In this document: positions 11,718 through 20,391 of the stretch, piece by piece
Layout of the letters: every line of letters starts with the position of its first letter
Position numbering within the stretch: position 1 is the first letter of the stretch
Assembly: GCF_030546575.1 (NCBI RefSeq)
Contig: NZ_JAUOTN010000002.1
Span: forward strand, 186,001-250,000
Length of the DNA stretch: 64,000 nucleotides
Source of the DNA: Pontibacter coccineus
Lineage (GTDB): Bacteria; Bacteroidota; Bacteroidia; Cytophagales; Hymenobacteraceae
Reading direction: 5' to 3'
Position numbers and translations under genes: made by a program
Notes under the pieces: model-generated
The model's input: the letters and a program-made list of their open reading frames with translations, nothing else
What the model was told of the DNA's origin: nothing
Database searches by the model: none

Positions 11718-11755
11718 ATAAGGCTGTGGGTTTACGACTCACAGCCTTATTTTTG
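11718..11755 (+). terminator. Rho-independent terminator after eno
   Basis: Inverted repeat ATAAGGCTGTG / CACAGCCTTAT with an 11-base loop, followed by TTTTTG. It ends the carA-eno unit. Confidence 0.88.
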
Positions 11756-11793
11756 TGTAAAGCCCTCAGGATAATATCTATAGTTTTCTATAT

Positions 11794-12093
11794 ATGCTTC
11801 ATCGTATACCTAAGTTTGTTCGCAGTTTCTATTTCATAACAGGTATGCTGTTTTTGGTGTGGATGTTGTTTTTCGATTCCAACGACTTTATTACGCAGTA
11901 CCGCATGAGCAGGGAGCTGAGCAATAAAGAGAAAGACAAGGAGTACTACCTCGAGAAAATGGCCGAAGTGCAGCAGGACCGCGAGGAACTGATGGGCAAC
12001 CCGGAACTGCTCGAAAAGTTCGCCAGAGAGAAATACCTGATGAAGCGTCCGGGGGAGGATGTGTTCATCGTGGTGCCGAAGAAAGAGCAGTAA
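11794..12093 (+). CDS. Septum formation initiator (DivIC/FtsB) family protein
   Basis: Small cell-division membrane protein thought to stabilise the FtsL/FtsQ-type divisome complex. The 99 residues contain one transmembrane helix (about 12-27, FYFITGMLFLVWMLFF), then a coiled-coil segment rich in Glu/Lys (about 38-75), and the family C-terminal FAREKYLMKRPGEDVFIV. The eno-then-DivIC order is common in Bacteroidota. The stop runs into a GGTATAG motif. Confidence 0.9.
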   Translation: MLHRIPKFVRSFYFITGMLFLVWMLFFDSNDFITQYRMSRELSNKEKDKEYYLEKMAEVQQDREELMGNPELLEKFAREKYLMKRPGEDVFIVVPKKEQ

Positions 12094-12120
12094 GGTATAG
12101 ATCCCACCAATAGAGGTGCT

Positions 12121-12152
12121 GAAAGCTGTTTTGACGAACAGCTTTCTGTGTT
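12121..12152 (+). terminator. Weak terminator-like hairpin
   Basis: GAAAGCTGT / ACAGCTTTC with a short loop, followed by only a broken T stretch (TGTGTTT). It lies between the DivIC-like gene and the HTH gene and may end the former's transcript. Confidence 0.45.
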
Positions 12153-12181
12153 TATGGCCCTTTGGAGCCCGGAAGTCATAA

Positions 12182-12199
12182 ATGTCATAGGAATGACAT
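12182..12199. promoter_or_regulatory. Palindrome upstream of the HTH regulator
   Basis: ATGTCAT-AGGA-ATGACAT is a perfect 7-base inverted repeat with a 4-base spacer, 64 bases before the HTH gene. Further GTCAT/TGACA half-sites lie on both sides (12175-12179 and near 12220). This is a plausible autoregulatory operator; binding is inferred only. Confidence 0.4.
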
Positions 12200-12262
12200 A
12201 GAAATACCGCAAGCGTGAATGACACTTTCACTGTAGTATTGAGAAACAAACCTAAAAACACC

Positions 12263-12829
12263 ATGAAGCAGTTAGGAAACAGGATTCTCGAAATACGAAA
12301 GCGACAGGGCCTGAGCCAGGAGGAGCTATCAGAAAAGGCAGGTATCAGCCTGCGGACTTTGCAGCGTATAGAGAAGGGGGAGACCGAACCGCGGGGCTAT
12401 ACCTTGAAATCCATTTGCCAGGCACTGGGAGTAGACGTAGAGGAAGTGTACGACTATGGCAAGGAGCCCGACAAGAGCGTGTTGCTGTTGATGCACCTCT
12501 CCGTGCTTTCATATTTGCTGATGCCACTCGGCAATCTTGTTTTTCCACTGATCATCTGGATAACTCAAAAGAAGAAAGTGCTTTATGTGCACGAACAGGG
12601 CATCAGCCTCCTGAACTTTCAGATCACCTGGTCTCTGGTCACCTATCCGCTGGTCATGCTTTTTGCCTGGATGAAGATCATGCACTACCCGGGTTCTTGG
12701 TATGTCTTCGTCGTCTACCTCATCTTGTATTTCCTCAATGCGCTCTACGTCATTGGCGTGTGCTGGCGGGTGAGCAAAGACGCAACCCACGATCCATACC
12801 CTGTCTCGCTCAATATATTGAGGGCATAA
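12263..12829 (+). CDS. XRE-family HTH regulator with membrane domain
   Basis: About 188 residues from the ATG at 12263. Residues 1-65 are a Cro/C1-type helix-turn-helix (LGNRILEIRKRQGLSQEELS, ISLRTLQRIEKGETEPRGYT). The remainder has about three hydrophobic segments resembling the DUF4870 membrane domain (VLSYLLMPLGNLVFPLIIW, VTYPLVMLFAWMKI, YVFVVYLILYFLNALYVIGV). It is therefore a membrane-tethered regulator of unknown target. A start at 12215 would add 16 residues without family support. A palindrome lies upstream. Confidence 0.85.
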   Translation: MKQLGNRILEIRKRQGLSQEELSEKAGISLRTLQRIEKGETEPRGYTLKSICQALGVDVEEVYDYGKEPDKSVLLLMHLSVLSYLLMPLGNLVFPLIIWITQKKKVLYVHEQGISLLNFQITWSLVTYPLVMLFAWMKIMHYPGSWYVFVVYLILYFLNALYVIGVCWRVSKDATHDPYPVSLNILRA

Positions 12830-12884
12830 GCCCGGGTATCAGGTATAAAGCAACGACATCCCGACACCTCCCCTGTTTTTTTCG

Positions 12885-12892
12885 TAACTTTG
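12885..12892 (+). promoter_or_regulatory. Probable promoter (-7 element) of the Hsp70 gene
   Basis: TAACTTTG matches TAnnTTTG and lies 49 bases before the ATG at 12941. The -33 region is T-rich but lacks an exact TTTG at the 19-base distance. An ATG at 12890 lies inside this element and so is an unlikely start. Confidence 0.55.
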
Positions 12893-12940
12893 CGTATAGC
12901 GCTGCCCATGTATAGGGCGGCCTCACTAACGTATACAAAC

Positions 12941-14803
12941 ATGGCAAAAGTTGCGATAAACCTTTCTACAGGAGCCCTTCAGCAGGAAGAGGTGATTGTA
13001 GGTATAGACCTCGGGACTACCAACAGCCTGGTAGCCTACATACATCCCGAAACCAAAAAGCCGGTAGCCATCAACGACCTGGGTCGTGGTACCATTGTGC
13101 CGTCCATTGTGCATTTCACGCCGCATGGCGAAACAATTGTCGGCACGGAGGCCAGGGACTACCTGACCACAGACCCCGCCAACACCATTTACTCTGTCAA
13201 GCGCCTGCTGGGCAAATCTTACAAAGACCTCGGCGAGCACAAAGACTACTTCGGCTATAAGATCATCGATGACGACAGCGAAGGCCTGGTGAAAATCAGG
13301 GTAGGGGACAGGTTCTACTCCCCGATCGAGCTGTCGGCGGAGATTCTGAAGGAGCTGCGCGAGCGTGCCGAGCATGCCCTGAAAACGCCGGTGAACAGGG
13401 CCGTGATCACAGTGCCCGCTTACTTCAACGACTCCCAGCGCCAGGCCACCCGCGACGCCGGCAAACTGGCCGGGCTGGAAGTGCTGCGCATCGTAAATGA
13501 GCCAACGGCGGCCTCGCTCGCCTACGGTATAGGTATAGATCCTTCCGAAGAGAAAACCATTGCGGTATACGACCTGGGCGGCGGTACATTTGATATCTCT
13601 ATCCTGAGCCTACACCAAGGGATATTTGAAGTGCTCTCCACGCACGGCGACACCTACCTGGGCGGCGACGACATGGACCGCGCCATTATCAATTACTGGA
13701 TTCAGGAAAACCAACTGGTGGCCGATACCCTCAACGAGGACAAAAAATTGCAGCAGGCCCTGCGCCTGAAAGCAGAGGAGGCCAAGAAGGCGCTCAGTCA
13801 GCAGCAGATCTACACCAGCACGGTGAACGGTGCCATAGAATGCGGAATCACGCGGCACAAGTTCGAGGAGCTGATCGCCCCGATCGTGGCCAAAACCATC
13901 GAGAGTTGCCGACAGGCGATGGGCGATGCCAAACTGAAGCCGGAACAGATTGATGCAGTGATCATGGTAGGGGGCTCTACCCGCGTGCCGCTGGTATACG
14001 AGGCGGTATCGGAGTTTTTTGGTAAGCCGGCGAACATCTCCCTCAACCCCGATGAAGTAGTTTCCCTGGGCGCGGCCATACAAGCCGATATCCTGTCGGG
14101 CAACCGCAAAGACATCCTCCTGCTGGACGTGACGCCCCTTACGCTAGGTATTGAAACCATGGGCGGACTGATGGACTCGATCATCCCGCGCAACTCCAAG
14201 ATCCCCACCAAAGCCGGTCGCCAGTACACAACCTCCATCGACGGGCAGGTGAACATGAAAATATCCGTTTACCAGGGCGAACGCGACCTGGTGCAGGAAA
14301 ACCGAAAACTGGCCGAGTTCGACCTGAAAGGTATACCGGCCATGCCCGCCGGTTTCCCGAAAGTGGACGTGAACTTCATTCTGAACGCCGACGGCATCCT
14401 GAAAGTAGAGGCGATTGAACTGCGCTCCGGCGTGCGCCAGGAGGTGGAAGTGAAGCCACAGTACGGCCTGACCGACCAGCAGGTAGAGCAGATGCTGATG
14501 GACTCCATTACCCACGCCCGTGAAGATGTGTCGGCACGTATGGTGATTGAGGCCCGCACCACGGCTGAGCAGATGCTCTACCAGGTGGAGCGCTTCCTGG
14601 AGAAGAACGGCCAACACCTGACAGAAACCGAAGTGAACCTGACGCGTGAGAATTTGCAGAAGCTGCGCGATGCGCTGCCGAGCGGCGACAAAGACCAGAT
14701 TCTGAAAGCGGTGGATAATCTGGAAGAACAGACCAGCCCGTTCGCGGAGCGTGTGATGCAGATTTCGATCAAGCAGGCGATGGCCGGCAAGAAAATAGAG
14801 TAG
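12941..14803 (+). CDS. hscA: Hsp70-family chaperone, HscA-like
   Basis: ATP-dependent Hsp70. From the ATG at 12941 it has 620 residues, the length of HscA rather than DnaK. It has the HscA-like N-terminal extension before [13 protein letters not shown] (about 21-33), the ATPase motifs [13 protein letters not shown] and [13 protein letters not shown], and a substrate-binding domain with [17 protein letters not shown]. The lid is short and the C-terminus lacks the DnaK EEVD-like tail. HscA normally serves Fe-S cluster assembly with HscB and IscU, but none of those genes is adjacent, so the specific role is inferred. A doubled GGTATA encodes Gly-Ile-Gly-Ile at 13526-13537. Confidence 0.82.
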   Translation: MAKVAINLSTGALQQEEVIVGIDLGTTNSLVAYIHPETKKPVAINDLGRGTIVPSIVHFTPHGETIVGTEARDYLTTDPANTIYSVKRLLGKSYKDLGEHKDYFGYKIIDDDSEGLVKIRVGDRFYSPIELSAEILKELRERAEHALKTPVNRAVITVPAYFNDSQRQATRDAGKLAGLEVLRIVNEPTAASLAYGIGIDPSEEKTIAVYDLGGGTFDISILSLHQGIFEVLSTHGDTYLGGDDMDRAIINYWIQENQLVADTLNEDKKLQQALRLKAEEAKKALSQQQIYTSTVNGAIECGITRHKFEELIAPIVAKTIESCRQAMGDAKLKPEQIDAVIMVGGSTRVPLVYEAVSEFFGKPANISLNPDEVVSLGAAIQADILSGNRKDILLLDVTPLTLGIETMGGLMDSIIPRNSKIPTKAGRQYTTSIDGQVNMKISVYQGERDLVQENRKLAEFDLKGIPAMPAGFPKVDVNFILNADGILKVEAIELRSGVRQEVEVKPQYGLTDQQVEQMLMDSITHAREDVSARMVIEARTTAEQMLYQVERFLEKNGQHLTETEVNLTRENLQKLRDALPSGDKDQILKAVDNLEEQTSPFAERVMQISIKQAMAGKKIE

Positions 14804-14828
14804 GCTATACCAGTTGCCTATACCTGTA

Positions 14829-14870
14829 AACAAGAAGAGCTGACCGCCATGGCCAGCTCTTCTTGTTTTT
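14829..14870. terminator. Bidirectional terminator between convergent genes
   Basis: Fourteen-base inverted repeat AACAAGAAGAGCTG / CAGCTCTTCTTGTT with an 11-base loop, followed by TTTTT on the plus strand and flanked by A residues on the other side. It serves the Hsp70 gene and probably the convergent membrane-protein gene ending at 14869. Confidence 0.88.
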
Positions 14871-15207
14871 ATCGGCTGATGGAAATCAGGGCGTCGAGTA
14901 AGGTATAGTTCAGGTATAGCAACGTTATGGCCACGATCACCCCGACCAGCACGCTGGCATACGGCTCCTCTTGTTCGCGCACGCCTTTGATGCCCCAATA
15001 TACGTAGGCAGCCAGTGCCAGCAGGCCGTAAAGCAGCAGGAGCACAGGTATAGCAATCAGCACGGACACAGGGACGAGGCGCCAGGAATAATTGAAACCG
15101 ATCCAGGCCACATTCAAGGTCCAGGACACTACCAGCATCAGGATGCTGCGCTGCGTCGAGTGCAGTCCCAGCGCCCGTAACAGGGCTATACCTTTGTCGG
15201 TCGCCAT
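14869..15207 (-). CDS. Small integral membrane protein, unknown function
   Basis: 112 residues with three predicted membrane helices (around 20-40, 44-72 and 84-108: LMLVVSWTLNVAWIGFNYSW, LIAIPVLLLLYGLLALAAYV, VLVGVIVAITLLYLNYTLL). I recognise no family. The last helix ends close to the C-terminus. It starts three bases after the dehydrogenase gene ends on the same strand, so the two are probably cotranscribed. Confidence 0.72.
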   Translation of the reverse strand: MATDKGIALLRALGLHSTQRSILMLVVSWTLNVAWIGFNYSWRLVPVSVLIAIPVLLLLYGLLALAAYVYWGIKGVREQEEPYASVLVGVIVAITLLYLNYTLLDALISISR

Positions 15208-15210
15208 GGC

Positions 15211-16278
15211 TTAGAATTTTACGCCGAACTTCCTGCCCACTTCCGCCAGGTCTTTCTCAACGGGGGACAACAGCGGTATACCTTTTTGCAGGCGTATGGC
15301 CGTCATGATGCGCTCCGGATCGCCAGGTATAAGAACAGCTTCCTCACCGCGTTTCACATCCGCCTTCCGGAATGAAGTGATCCAGTTGTCCATATGCTGC
15401 TTAAACTCGTCGGCCGGGCGGAAGGCATCGATGCGCATGGCACCCAGAAAGTGGCCTATACCTCGTCCCACCGGGTCGGCGGGCGGAGCCAGGAAGCTCA
15501 CGAAAGGCGGCACCCACGGGCCATAGTTGGCACCCGACAGCACTGCAGAGAAGATATCGACAATAGCGCCTAGGGCATAGCCCTTGTGACTGCCGTGCGT
15601 CAGGTCGCTGCCTAGTGGCAGGAGCGAACCACCCTGTTTTAGTTCGTCAGCATTGTCCGTGTCCTCGCCTTGAGCCGTTTGTATCCAGCCTAGCGGCGCT
15701 TTTTCATGTTTGCGCTGCAGGATTTCCAGCTTGCCGTTCGCTGCAGATGCAGTGGCAAAGTCTGCCACGAAAGGCGGCTGCTCGTTGGCTGGCACGGCCA
15801 CCGCAATCGGGTTGGTGCCCAGCATGCGCTGCGTCGAGTGGGTAGGCGCCACCAGCGGACTGGCGTTGGTCATGGCCATTCCGATCATGTCGTGCTGCAG
15901 GGCCTGCATGGCGTGGTAGCCCGCTATACCGAAGTGGTTCGAGTTCCGCACCGACACCCAGCCTGTACCTACATTCTCTGCTTTCTTTATGGCAATTTCC
16001 ATAGCGCGCGGCGCCACCACCAGGCCAAGTCCGCCGTCGCCGTCCACTGTCGCGGTGCTGGGCGTTTCGTGCACAATGGAAATGGAGGGTTTCGCATTGA
16101 TGCGGCCGGCTTCCCAAAGGCGAACGTAGCCGCTCAGTCGGGCCACGCCGTGTGAGTCTATACCACGCAGGTCGGCCTCCAGCAGTACCTGGGTAGCCAG
16201 TTGGGCATCATCCAGCGGGCAGCCGATGTTCAGAAAAATCTCACGGGTGAAGTCAAAGAGGTGTCGGTATGGGTACAT
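15211..16278 (-). CDS. Malate/L-lactate/ureidoglycolate dehydrogenase family oxidoreductase
   Basis: 355-residue NAD(P)-dependent 2-hydroxyacid dehydrogenase of the Ldh_2 (COG2055) family, unrelated to Rossmann-fold malate dehydrogenase. Typical segments are LLEADLRGIDSHGVARLSGY (about 29-48), NSNHFGIAGYHA with the catalytic His, MTNASPLVAPTHSTQRMLGT and GSDLTHGSHKGYALGAIVDI. The substrate cannot be fixed from sequence: malate, lactate, sulfolactate and ureidoglycolate are all possible. It is upstream of a small membrane-protein gene on the same strand. Confidence 0.9.
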   Translation of the reverse strand: MYPYRHLFDFTREIFLNIGCPLDDAQLATQVLLEADLRGIDSHGVARLSGYVRLWEAGRINAKPSISIVHETPSTATVDGDGGLGLVVAPRAMEIAIKKAENVGTGWVSVRNSNHFGIAGYHAMQALQHDMIGMAMTNASPLVAPTHSTQRMLGTNPIAVAVPANEQPPFVADFATASAANGKLEILQRKHEKAPLGWIQTAQGEDTDNADELKQGGSLLPLGSDLTHGSHKGYALGAIVDIFSAVLSGANYGPWVPPFVSFLAPPADPVGRGIGHFLGAMRIDAFRPADEFKQHMDNWITSFRKADVKRGEEAVLIPGDPERIMTAIRLQKGIPLLSPVEKDLAEVGRKFGVKF

Positions 16279-16467
16279 AGCAATCTTGTTAGGGCAGCAA
16301 ATTAAAAAAATATCAGGCCAATGCCTCGCAATTCCTAAAGCGATTATCCTTCACGTAAATTATGGGGCTGATTACCATTTATATACCCTTTTTTCTATAC
16401 TTTCGGAGTTTGGTAGAAAAGTGGAATAGATTTTGACTTGGCCAAAGCAGGCTAGAACGATACGATT

Positions 16468-18855
16468 ATGAAAAGAGCACTACTTCTGATTTGGATACTC
16501 ACAGCGGCCGTGGCGGTACAGGCACAGAGCCAGCTTGTGTTTAACGAAGCCATCCCTGTTTCTTTCCTGATCAAACAGGAAGCGGCTGCCAACAGCAGTC
16601 AGGTGAACAGCAACAAGCTGATACAGTTGCTAACCGAGGGCGGCACAACCGCGAGCAAAACCGGCGGACGCCCCAGTCGCAAGCCTGAGTTTGTGGTGCG
16701 CCTAGAGCAGCAGTCCCGCATTGCCAGGGCCGGTGACCAATTGCAGCTCAAGGTGCAGTTGCAGCAAATAGGTGTGAATGGTGATGTGCACTACCGCGGT
16801 TTCGATATGGGCAATGTACTACTGCCGGAGCAGGCCAAAATGACCGTACGTTTGCTCAACGGCCAGCAGAAAGAGGTGAAGCGATACAGCCTGCCTATCC
16901 TGAATTTAAAGCAAAATGGCATCGTAGCGCTGGAAACTTCTGTGCCCGACACGGCCAACAGCCAGGGCTATACCTTAAAGGTTGAAGGTTTGGAGCTCGT
17001 GTATACCCAGGCTGATGTGCAGGAACTGGAAGGGCAGATCAGCCTAATCAAAGACTATTATGCAGCCGATGCCACGCTGAACAAGATGCTGCAGGATGTG
17101 GTGCTGATCAAGCACTACGATGTGGACCGCATCAAGCAACAGGACGAACGCTTGCACGATATGGAAGAAATGCTGGACAAACTGCAGGGCAAGCGCTTCT
17201 CTGATAAGCTGAGCCTGAACCAGTACGACCCGCAGCGTTATACCGCCAAGGCGAACCAGCTGAACCAGTTGCTGAAAGAGCGCCGCAAGGCTGTGAACCA
17301 TACCCTGGCCACGCTCGACCAGCAGTTTTATAACCGGGGCATCAGCCTGATGGCCCGCAACAACCTAGCAGCTGCCAGCACTTACTTTGTGAAATCCCTG
17401 GAAGTGAACCCACGCTTTGCTCCGGCCCACCTGCAACTGGCCCGCCTAGACTTTATGAGCGGTAACCTGCAAGAAGCAGCCGGCCGCACCCGCGATATCC
17501 TCACCCAAATGCGGGTAGATCCTGAAACACAGCAGATGGCCCTGGGTCTGGCGCACGATATCTACAGCTCGTTCATGGCAGAAGGCCACGCGCACAACGG
17601 CGGCGGCGACTACCGTAGTGCCGTCGCCGCCTACGCCGATGCCCGCGCCCTGTGCAGCACCCTGGGCGGACTACGCTGCAACATGCCCGCCCTGAACGAC
17701 GGCGAAGGCCGTGCCGTGTATGGCTATTACCGCAGCATGGTGGAAGAGGGCAAGCACTTTTTGAGTCGGGGCGACCTGGCGCAGGCTGAGCAGCTGGCCG
17801 CCGAGGCCTATACCTTCCAGCGCCAGTACGATTACCTGCTCCACGACGCACCCGAAGCGGCCGAGCTGCAGGGGCAGGTGAAATACCAGTACTACGTGCA
17901 GCACATCGACAAAGGTCGCCAGGCCATGAAGTCTAGAGACTACCGTAATGCGCTGGAGCAGTTTGAGTCGGCATTGGCTTTGGAGCAGGGTAATACCTTT
18001 CAGCCTGTGCGTGAGCTTGGTGGTTTGCTGCAGCAGGCGGCCAAACCGGTGTTGCTGAGTCAGCTGGCGGAAGGCTATACCCTGGCCATGAACAACCGGT
18101 TAAGCGATGCCAGAGCAGTGGCCAGTTCCGCTGAGAACATGCGCGCACGTTACGCCCTGGAGCGCGACAAGGAGGTGCAGGGCAAGTACATTGAGCTCCG
18201 GGACCGCATCTTCACGCAGGAGTGTCTGAATGTGCAGGCCGACTATGACCGCCACTACCAGAATGCGCAGGCGCTGGTGCGTGAGAAGAAATTCATTGCC
18301 GCCGACCAGGCCTACCAGGCTGCTATCAACGCAGCGGGTACAAAAGCGACCTGCACCATCGCTACCTTCACGGCAGAGGACGGAATTGCCACCATTGCCG
18401 AGGCTGCCGCCTACCAGCGCATACTCGAAGAGGCAAACCGTATGGTGGCGACTGGCCGCTATACCGATGCGATACAACGTTACAACGCTGCCGAGCAGCA
18501 CTACCTGAACAAGTCGATCGCCCGCTTTGGATTGAATCACATTTCGCTCTACAACTTTGCCCAGGCGCAAAGCAAGCTGGCCTTTACAGCAACGGTGGTA
18601 GATCACTTTACGAGCATCCACCAGGAGAAAGCAGCCCTGCAACTCCTGACCAACCTGCTCAATAATGGCTATGCAAAGGGTAAAACCAAGAAGGTGCAGC
18701 AGCAGCTAGGTATACAGTTGGCCATACTGGACGTAAACGCCGGCCGGACCGAGACGGCCAACGTACTGGCAGCCAGCTATACCCAAGGCGACAAGAAACT
18801 GAAACACCTGGGCAAGGCCTACGAGAAAGAGCGGAAGAAATTGGCGAAAGGCTGA
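16468..18855 (+). CDS. Large secreted TPR-like protein, unknown function
   Basis: 795 residues. It begins with a signal peptide (MKRALLLIWILTAAVAVQAQ, cut near residue 20). Residues 50-200 look like a beta-rich domain, followed by a helical region with coiled-coil character (about 205-290) and then TPR-like repeats to the end (NNLAAASTYFVKSLEVNPRF, KSRDYRNALEQFESALALEQ, REKKFIAADQAYQAAINA, ATGRYTDAIQRYNAAEQHYL). It is probably periplasmic or cell-surface associated. No enzymatic motif is seen. Several CTATACC motifs sit in frame. It is followed by a perfect terminator. Confidence 0.8.
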   Translation: MKRALLLIWILTAAVAVQAQSQLVFNEAIPVSFLIKQEAAANSSQVNSNKLIQLLTEGGTTASKTGGRPSRKPEFVVRLEQQSRIARAGDQLQLKVQLQQIGVNGDVHYRGFDMGNVLLPEQAKMTVRLLNGQQKEVKRYSLPILNLKQNGIVALETSVPDTANSQGYTLKVEGLELVYTQADVQELEGQISLIKDYYAADATLNKMLQDVVLIKHYDVDRIKQQDERLHDMEEMLDKLQGKRFSDKLSLNQYDPQRYTAKANQLNQLLKERRKAVNHTLATLDQQFYNRGISLMARNNLAAASTYFVKSLEVNPRFAPAHLQLARLDFMSGNLQEAAGRTRDILTQMRVDPETQQMALGLAHDIYSSFMAEGHAHNGGGDYRSAVAAYADARALCSTLGGLRCNMPALNDGEGRAVYGYYRSMVEEGKHFLSRGDLAQAEQLAAEAYTFQRQYDYLLHDAPEAAELQGQVKYQYYVQHIDKGRQAMKSRDYRNALEQFESALALEQGNTFQPVRELGGLLQQAAKPVLLSQLAEGYTLAMNNRLSDARAVASSAENMRARYALERDKEVQGKYIELRDRIFTQECLNVQADYDRHYQNAQALVREKKFIAADQAYQAAINAAGTKATCTIATFTAEDGIATIAEAAAYQRILEEANRMVATGRYTDAIQRYNAAEQHYLNKSIARFGLNHISLYNFAQAQSKLAFTATVVDHFTSIHQEKAALQLLTNLLNNGYAKGKTKKVQQQLGIQLAILDVNAGRTETANVLAASYTQGDKKLKHLGKAYEKERKKLAKG

Positions 18856-18873
18856 GTACAGGTATAGCCCAAT

Positions 18874-18915
18874 AAAACAGAACGAGCCTACTGGAGAGTA
18901 GGCTCGTTCTGTTTT
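18874..18915. terminator. Strong bidirectional terminator
   Basis: Perfect 18-base stem AAAACAGAACGAGCCTAC / GTAGGCTCGTTCTGTTTT with the 6-base loop TGGAGA. It lies between the convergent TPR-protein and Ppx/GppA genes and directly abuts the GGTATA array. Confidence 0.93.
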
Positions 18916-18917
18916 AA

Positions 18918-18960
18918 GGTATAGGTATAGGTATAGGTATAGGTATAGGTATAGGTATAG
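18918..18960. repeat. Tandem array of GGTATA, seven units
   Basis: Seven uninterrupted copies of the hexamer GGTATA plus one G, between a terminator and the 3-prime end of the Ppx/GppA gene (stop at 18967). The unit is the core of the motif GGTATAG dispersed over the whole window. Confidence 0.97.
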
Positions 18961-18966
18961 CGCCGA

Positions 18967-19905
18967 CTACATCGACTCGAGTGCCTGTGCCAGCACACCC
19001 TCTTTCAGTGCATAAGCCGACACCCGGATCTCTTTCAGGTTATAAGTTTCGAGCACGAAGTCCACCAGTATACTGGCCAATACGATCATATCGACGCGCA
19101 TCTCCAACATGCCTGGTATAGCCAGTCGCTCATCGTGGGTTTTGTGCAGCAGCTCCTGGTATATCTTGTAGAAGTCAGCGATCTGCAATGAAAAAGCGGC
19201 AGGCTGCGAAAGCTGTCGGGTATTATCTCCGTGGCTCAGGGCATCAATGTCGCAAAGGGTGTCGAAAGTGCCGGAGGCGCCTATCAGTCGGACAGGCTTA
19301 TACCTTTCCACGGAATCGGTGAGCGGCTGCAGTTGCTCTGCCAAGAATCGTTTTTCGGCTGCGACCTCGGCATCCGGTATAGGGTCGGCGCTGAAGAACC
19401 TATCCATCAGGCGCTGGGCTCCTACTTCGAAGCTTTGCTTCCAGAAAATCTCCTGGTTGTTGCAAATAATAAACTCCACACTGCCTCCGCCAATATCCAT
19501 GATCAGCGAGGTCTGCTCATCCAACACACCGGCCGAGCGAACGCCGTAGTAGATTAACTCTGCTTCGCGCTCGCCCTCAATGATCTCTACCTGTATATCG
19601 GTTTGCTTGAACACATCTTTCACAAAGTCATCGCCATTGCTGGCGTTGCGCACCATGCTCGTCGCCATCGCCCGCACCGTCTCTACATCGTATTCGTCGA
19701 TCTGCTTTCGAAAATCTCTCAGCGTTTTCAAGGCGCGCTCATAGGCTTCCGGCGCAATAGCCCCCTTGCTGATGCCGCCCTGCCCAAGCCGTACCGGCAA
19801 CTTGGTTTTCACGAAGTCCGTGCGATTACCGCCTTCATCGACCTCTGTGATGAGGAGGTGAAAGGTGTTGGTGCCCATGTCGATGAGTGCGAGGCGTTTG
19901 GTCAT
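18967..19905 (-). CDS. Ppx/GppA family phosphatase (exopolyphosphatase-like)
   Basis: 312 residues of the ASKHA fold. The two phosphate-binding glycine loops are visible, IDMGTNTFHLLI (about 8-19) and MDIGGGSVEFIIC (about 141-153), plus ATSMVRNASNGDDF. These enzymes degrade polyphosphate or pppGpp; sequence alone does not separate the two activities. It is shorter than E. coli Ppx, lacking its C-terminal domains, which is usual for the phylum. Confidence 0.9.
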   Translation of the reverse strand: MTKRLALIDMGTNTFHLLITEVDEGGNRTDFVKTKLPVRLGQGGISKGAIAPEAYERALKTLRDFRKQIDEYDVETVRAMATSMVRNASNGDDFVKDVFKQTDIQVEIIEGEREAELIYYGVRSAGVLDEQTSLIMDIGGGSVEFIICNNQEIFWKQSFEVGAQRLMDRFFSADPIPDAEVAAEKRFLAEQLQPLTDSVERYKPVRLIGASGTFDTLCDIDALSHGDNTRQLSQPAAFSLQIADFYKIYQELLHKTHDERLAIPGMLEMRVDMIVLASILVDFVLETYNLKEIRVSAYALKEGVLAQALESM

Positions 19906-19926
19906 AGGGGAGGGGGTTAAAAAGAA

Positions 19927-20193
19927 TTACATACTTTCAAAAGTGGCGAAGATCGCCCCGATCAGAAACAAGAGAATATAAAAAGCTACTACAGAAGATA
20001 TCAGGACGAATAGCATAAAAAACAGGTATACGAATACTTTCTGTATTGCCGGGTAATTCGTATAACTTAAGTTATAAAAAGGAGTTCTGGTAGCGTAAAT
20101 ATGTGACCAGATAAAAACTGCCACTGCACCTGCGGATGCCCCAAGAAGGCTGGTAAGCATACCTATTGATAATCCTCCATTTACCAGAATCAT
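19927..20193 (-). CDS. Small membrane protein, unknown function
   Basis: 88 residues with two hydrophobic helices (about 6-30, GMLTSLLGASAGAVAVFIW, and about 52-84, VFVYLFFMLFVLISSVVAFY). No recognised family. It lies 21 bases upstream of the Ppx/GppA gene on the same strand and could be cotranscribed with it. Confidence 0.6.
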   Translation of the reverse strand: MILVNGGLSIGMLTSLLGASAGAVAVFIWSHIYATRTPFYNLSYTNYPAIQKVFVYLFFMLFVLISSVVAFYILLFLIGAIFATFESM

Positions 20194-20391
20194 ATTAATT
20201 TGCTCTATTTCGATGTTCAGTTCAAGCTGTTAAATAGGTGTGGTAGTGTACAGGCAGCTCGTATCTTGTTAGCAGTTGCCATTTTTATTCTTGATTGGGC
20301 TTTCTGCTTAGGCTCTTTAAACTGCGGGCTTCGTACGCTTTGTGTACCTGCAAACAGGTAAGACTAAGGGCTCGCATATCTGGTAAAAATA
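20194..20391. other. Intergenic, nothing recognised
   Basis: About 200 bases between two minus-strand genes. I see no convincing hairpin, promoter or small gene. Confidence 0.5.

Noticed and set aside
12890-12941. Upstream ATG giving a 17-residue longer Hsp70
   Set aside because: The ATG lies inside the TAACTTTG promoter element, and HscA-like proteins start near the ATG at 12941.
14144-14998. 284-codon open frame on the minus strand opposite the Hsp70 gene
   Set aside because: Antisense to a conserved chaperone, His/Arg-rich low-quality protein; an effect of G/C-rich codon use.
18918-18960. GGTATA array as a CRISPR array
   Set aside because: Units are 6 bases with no spacers and no cas genes nearby; it is a simple tandem repeat.
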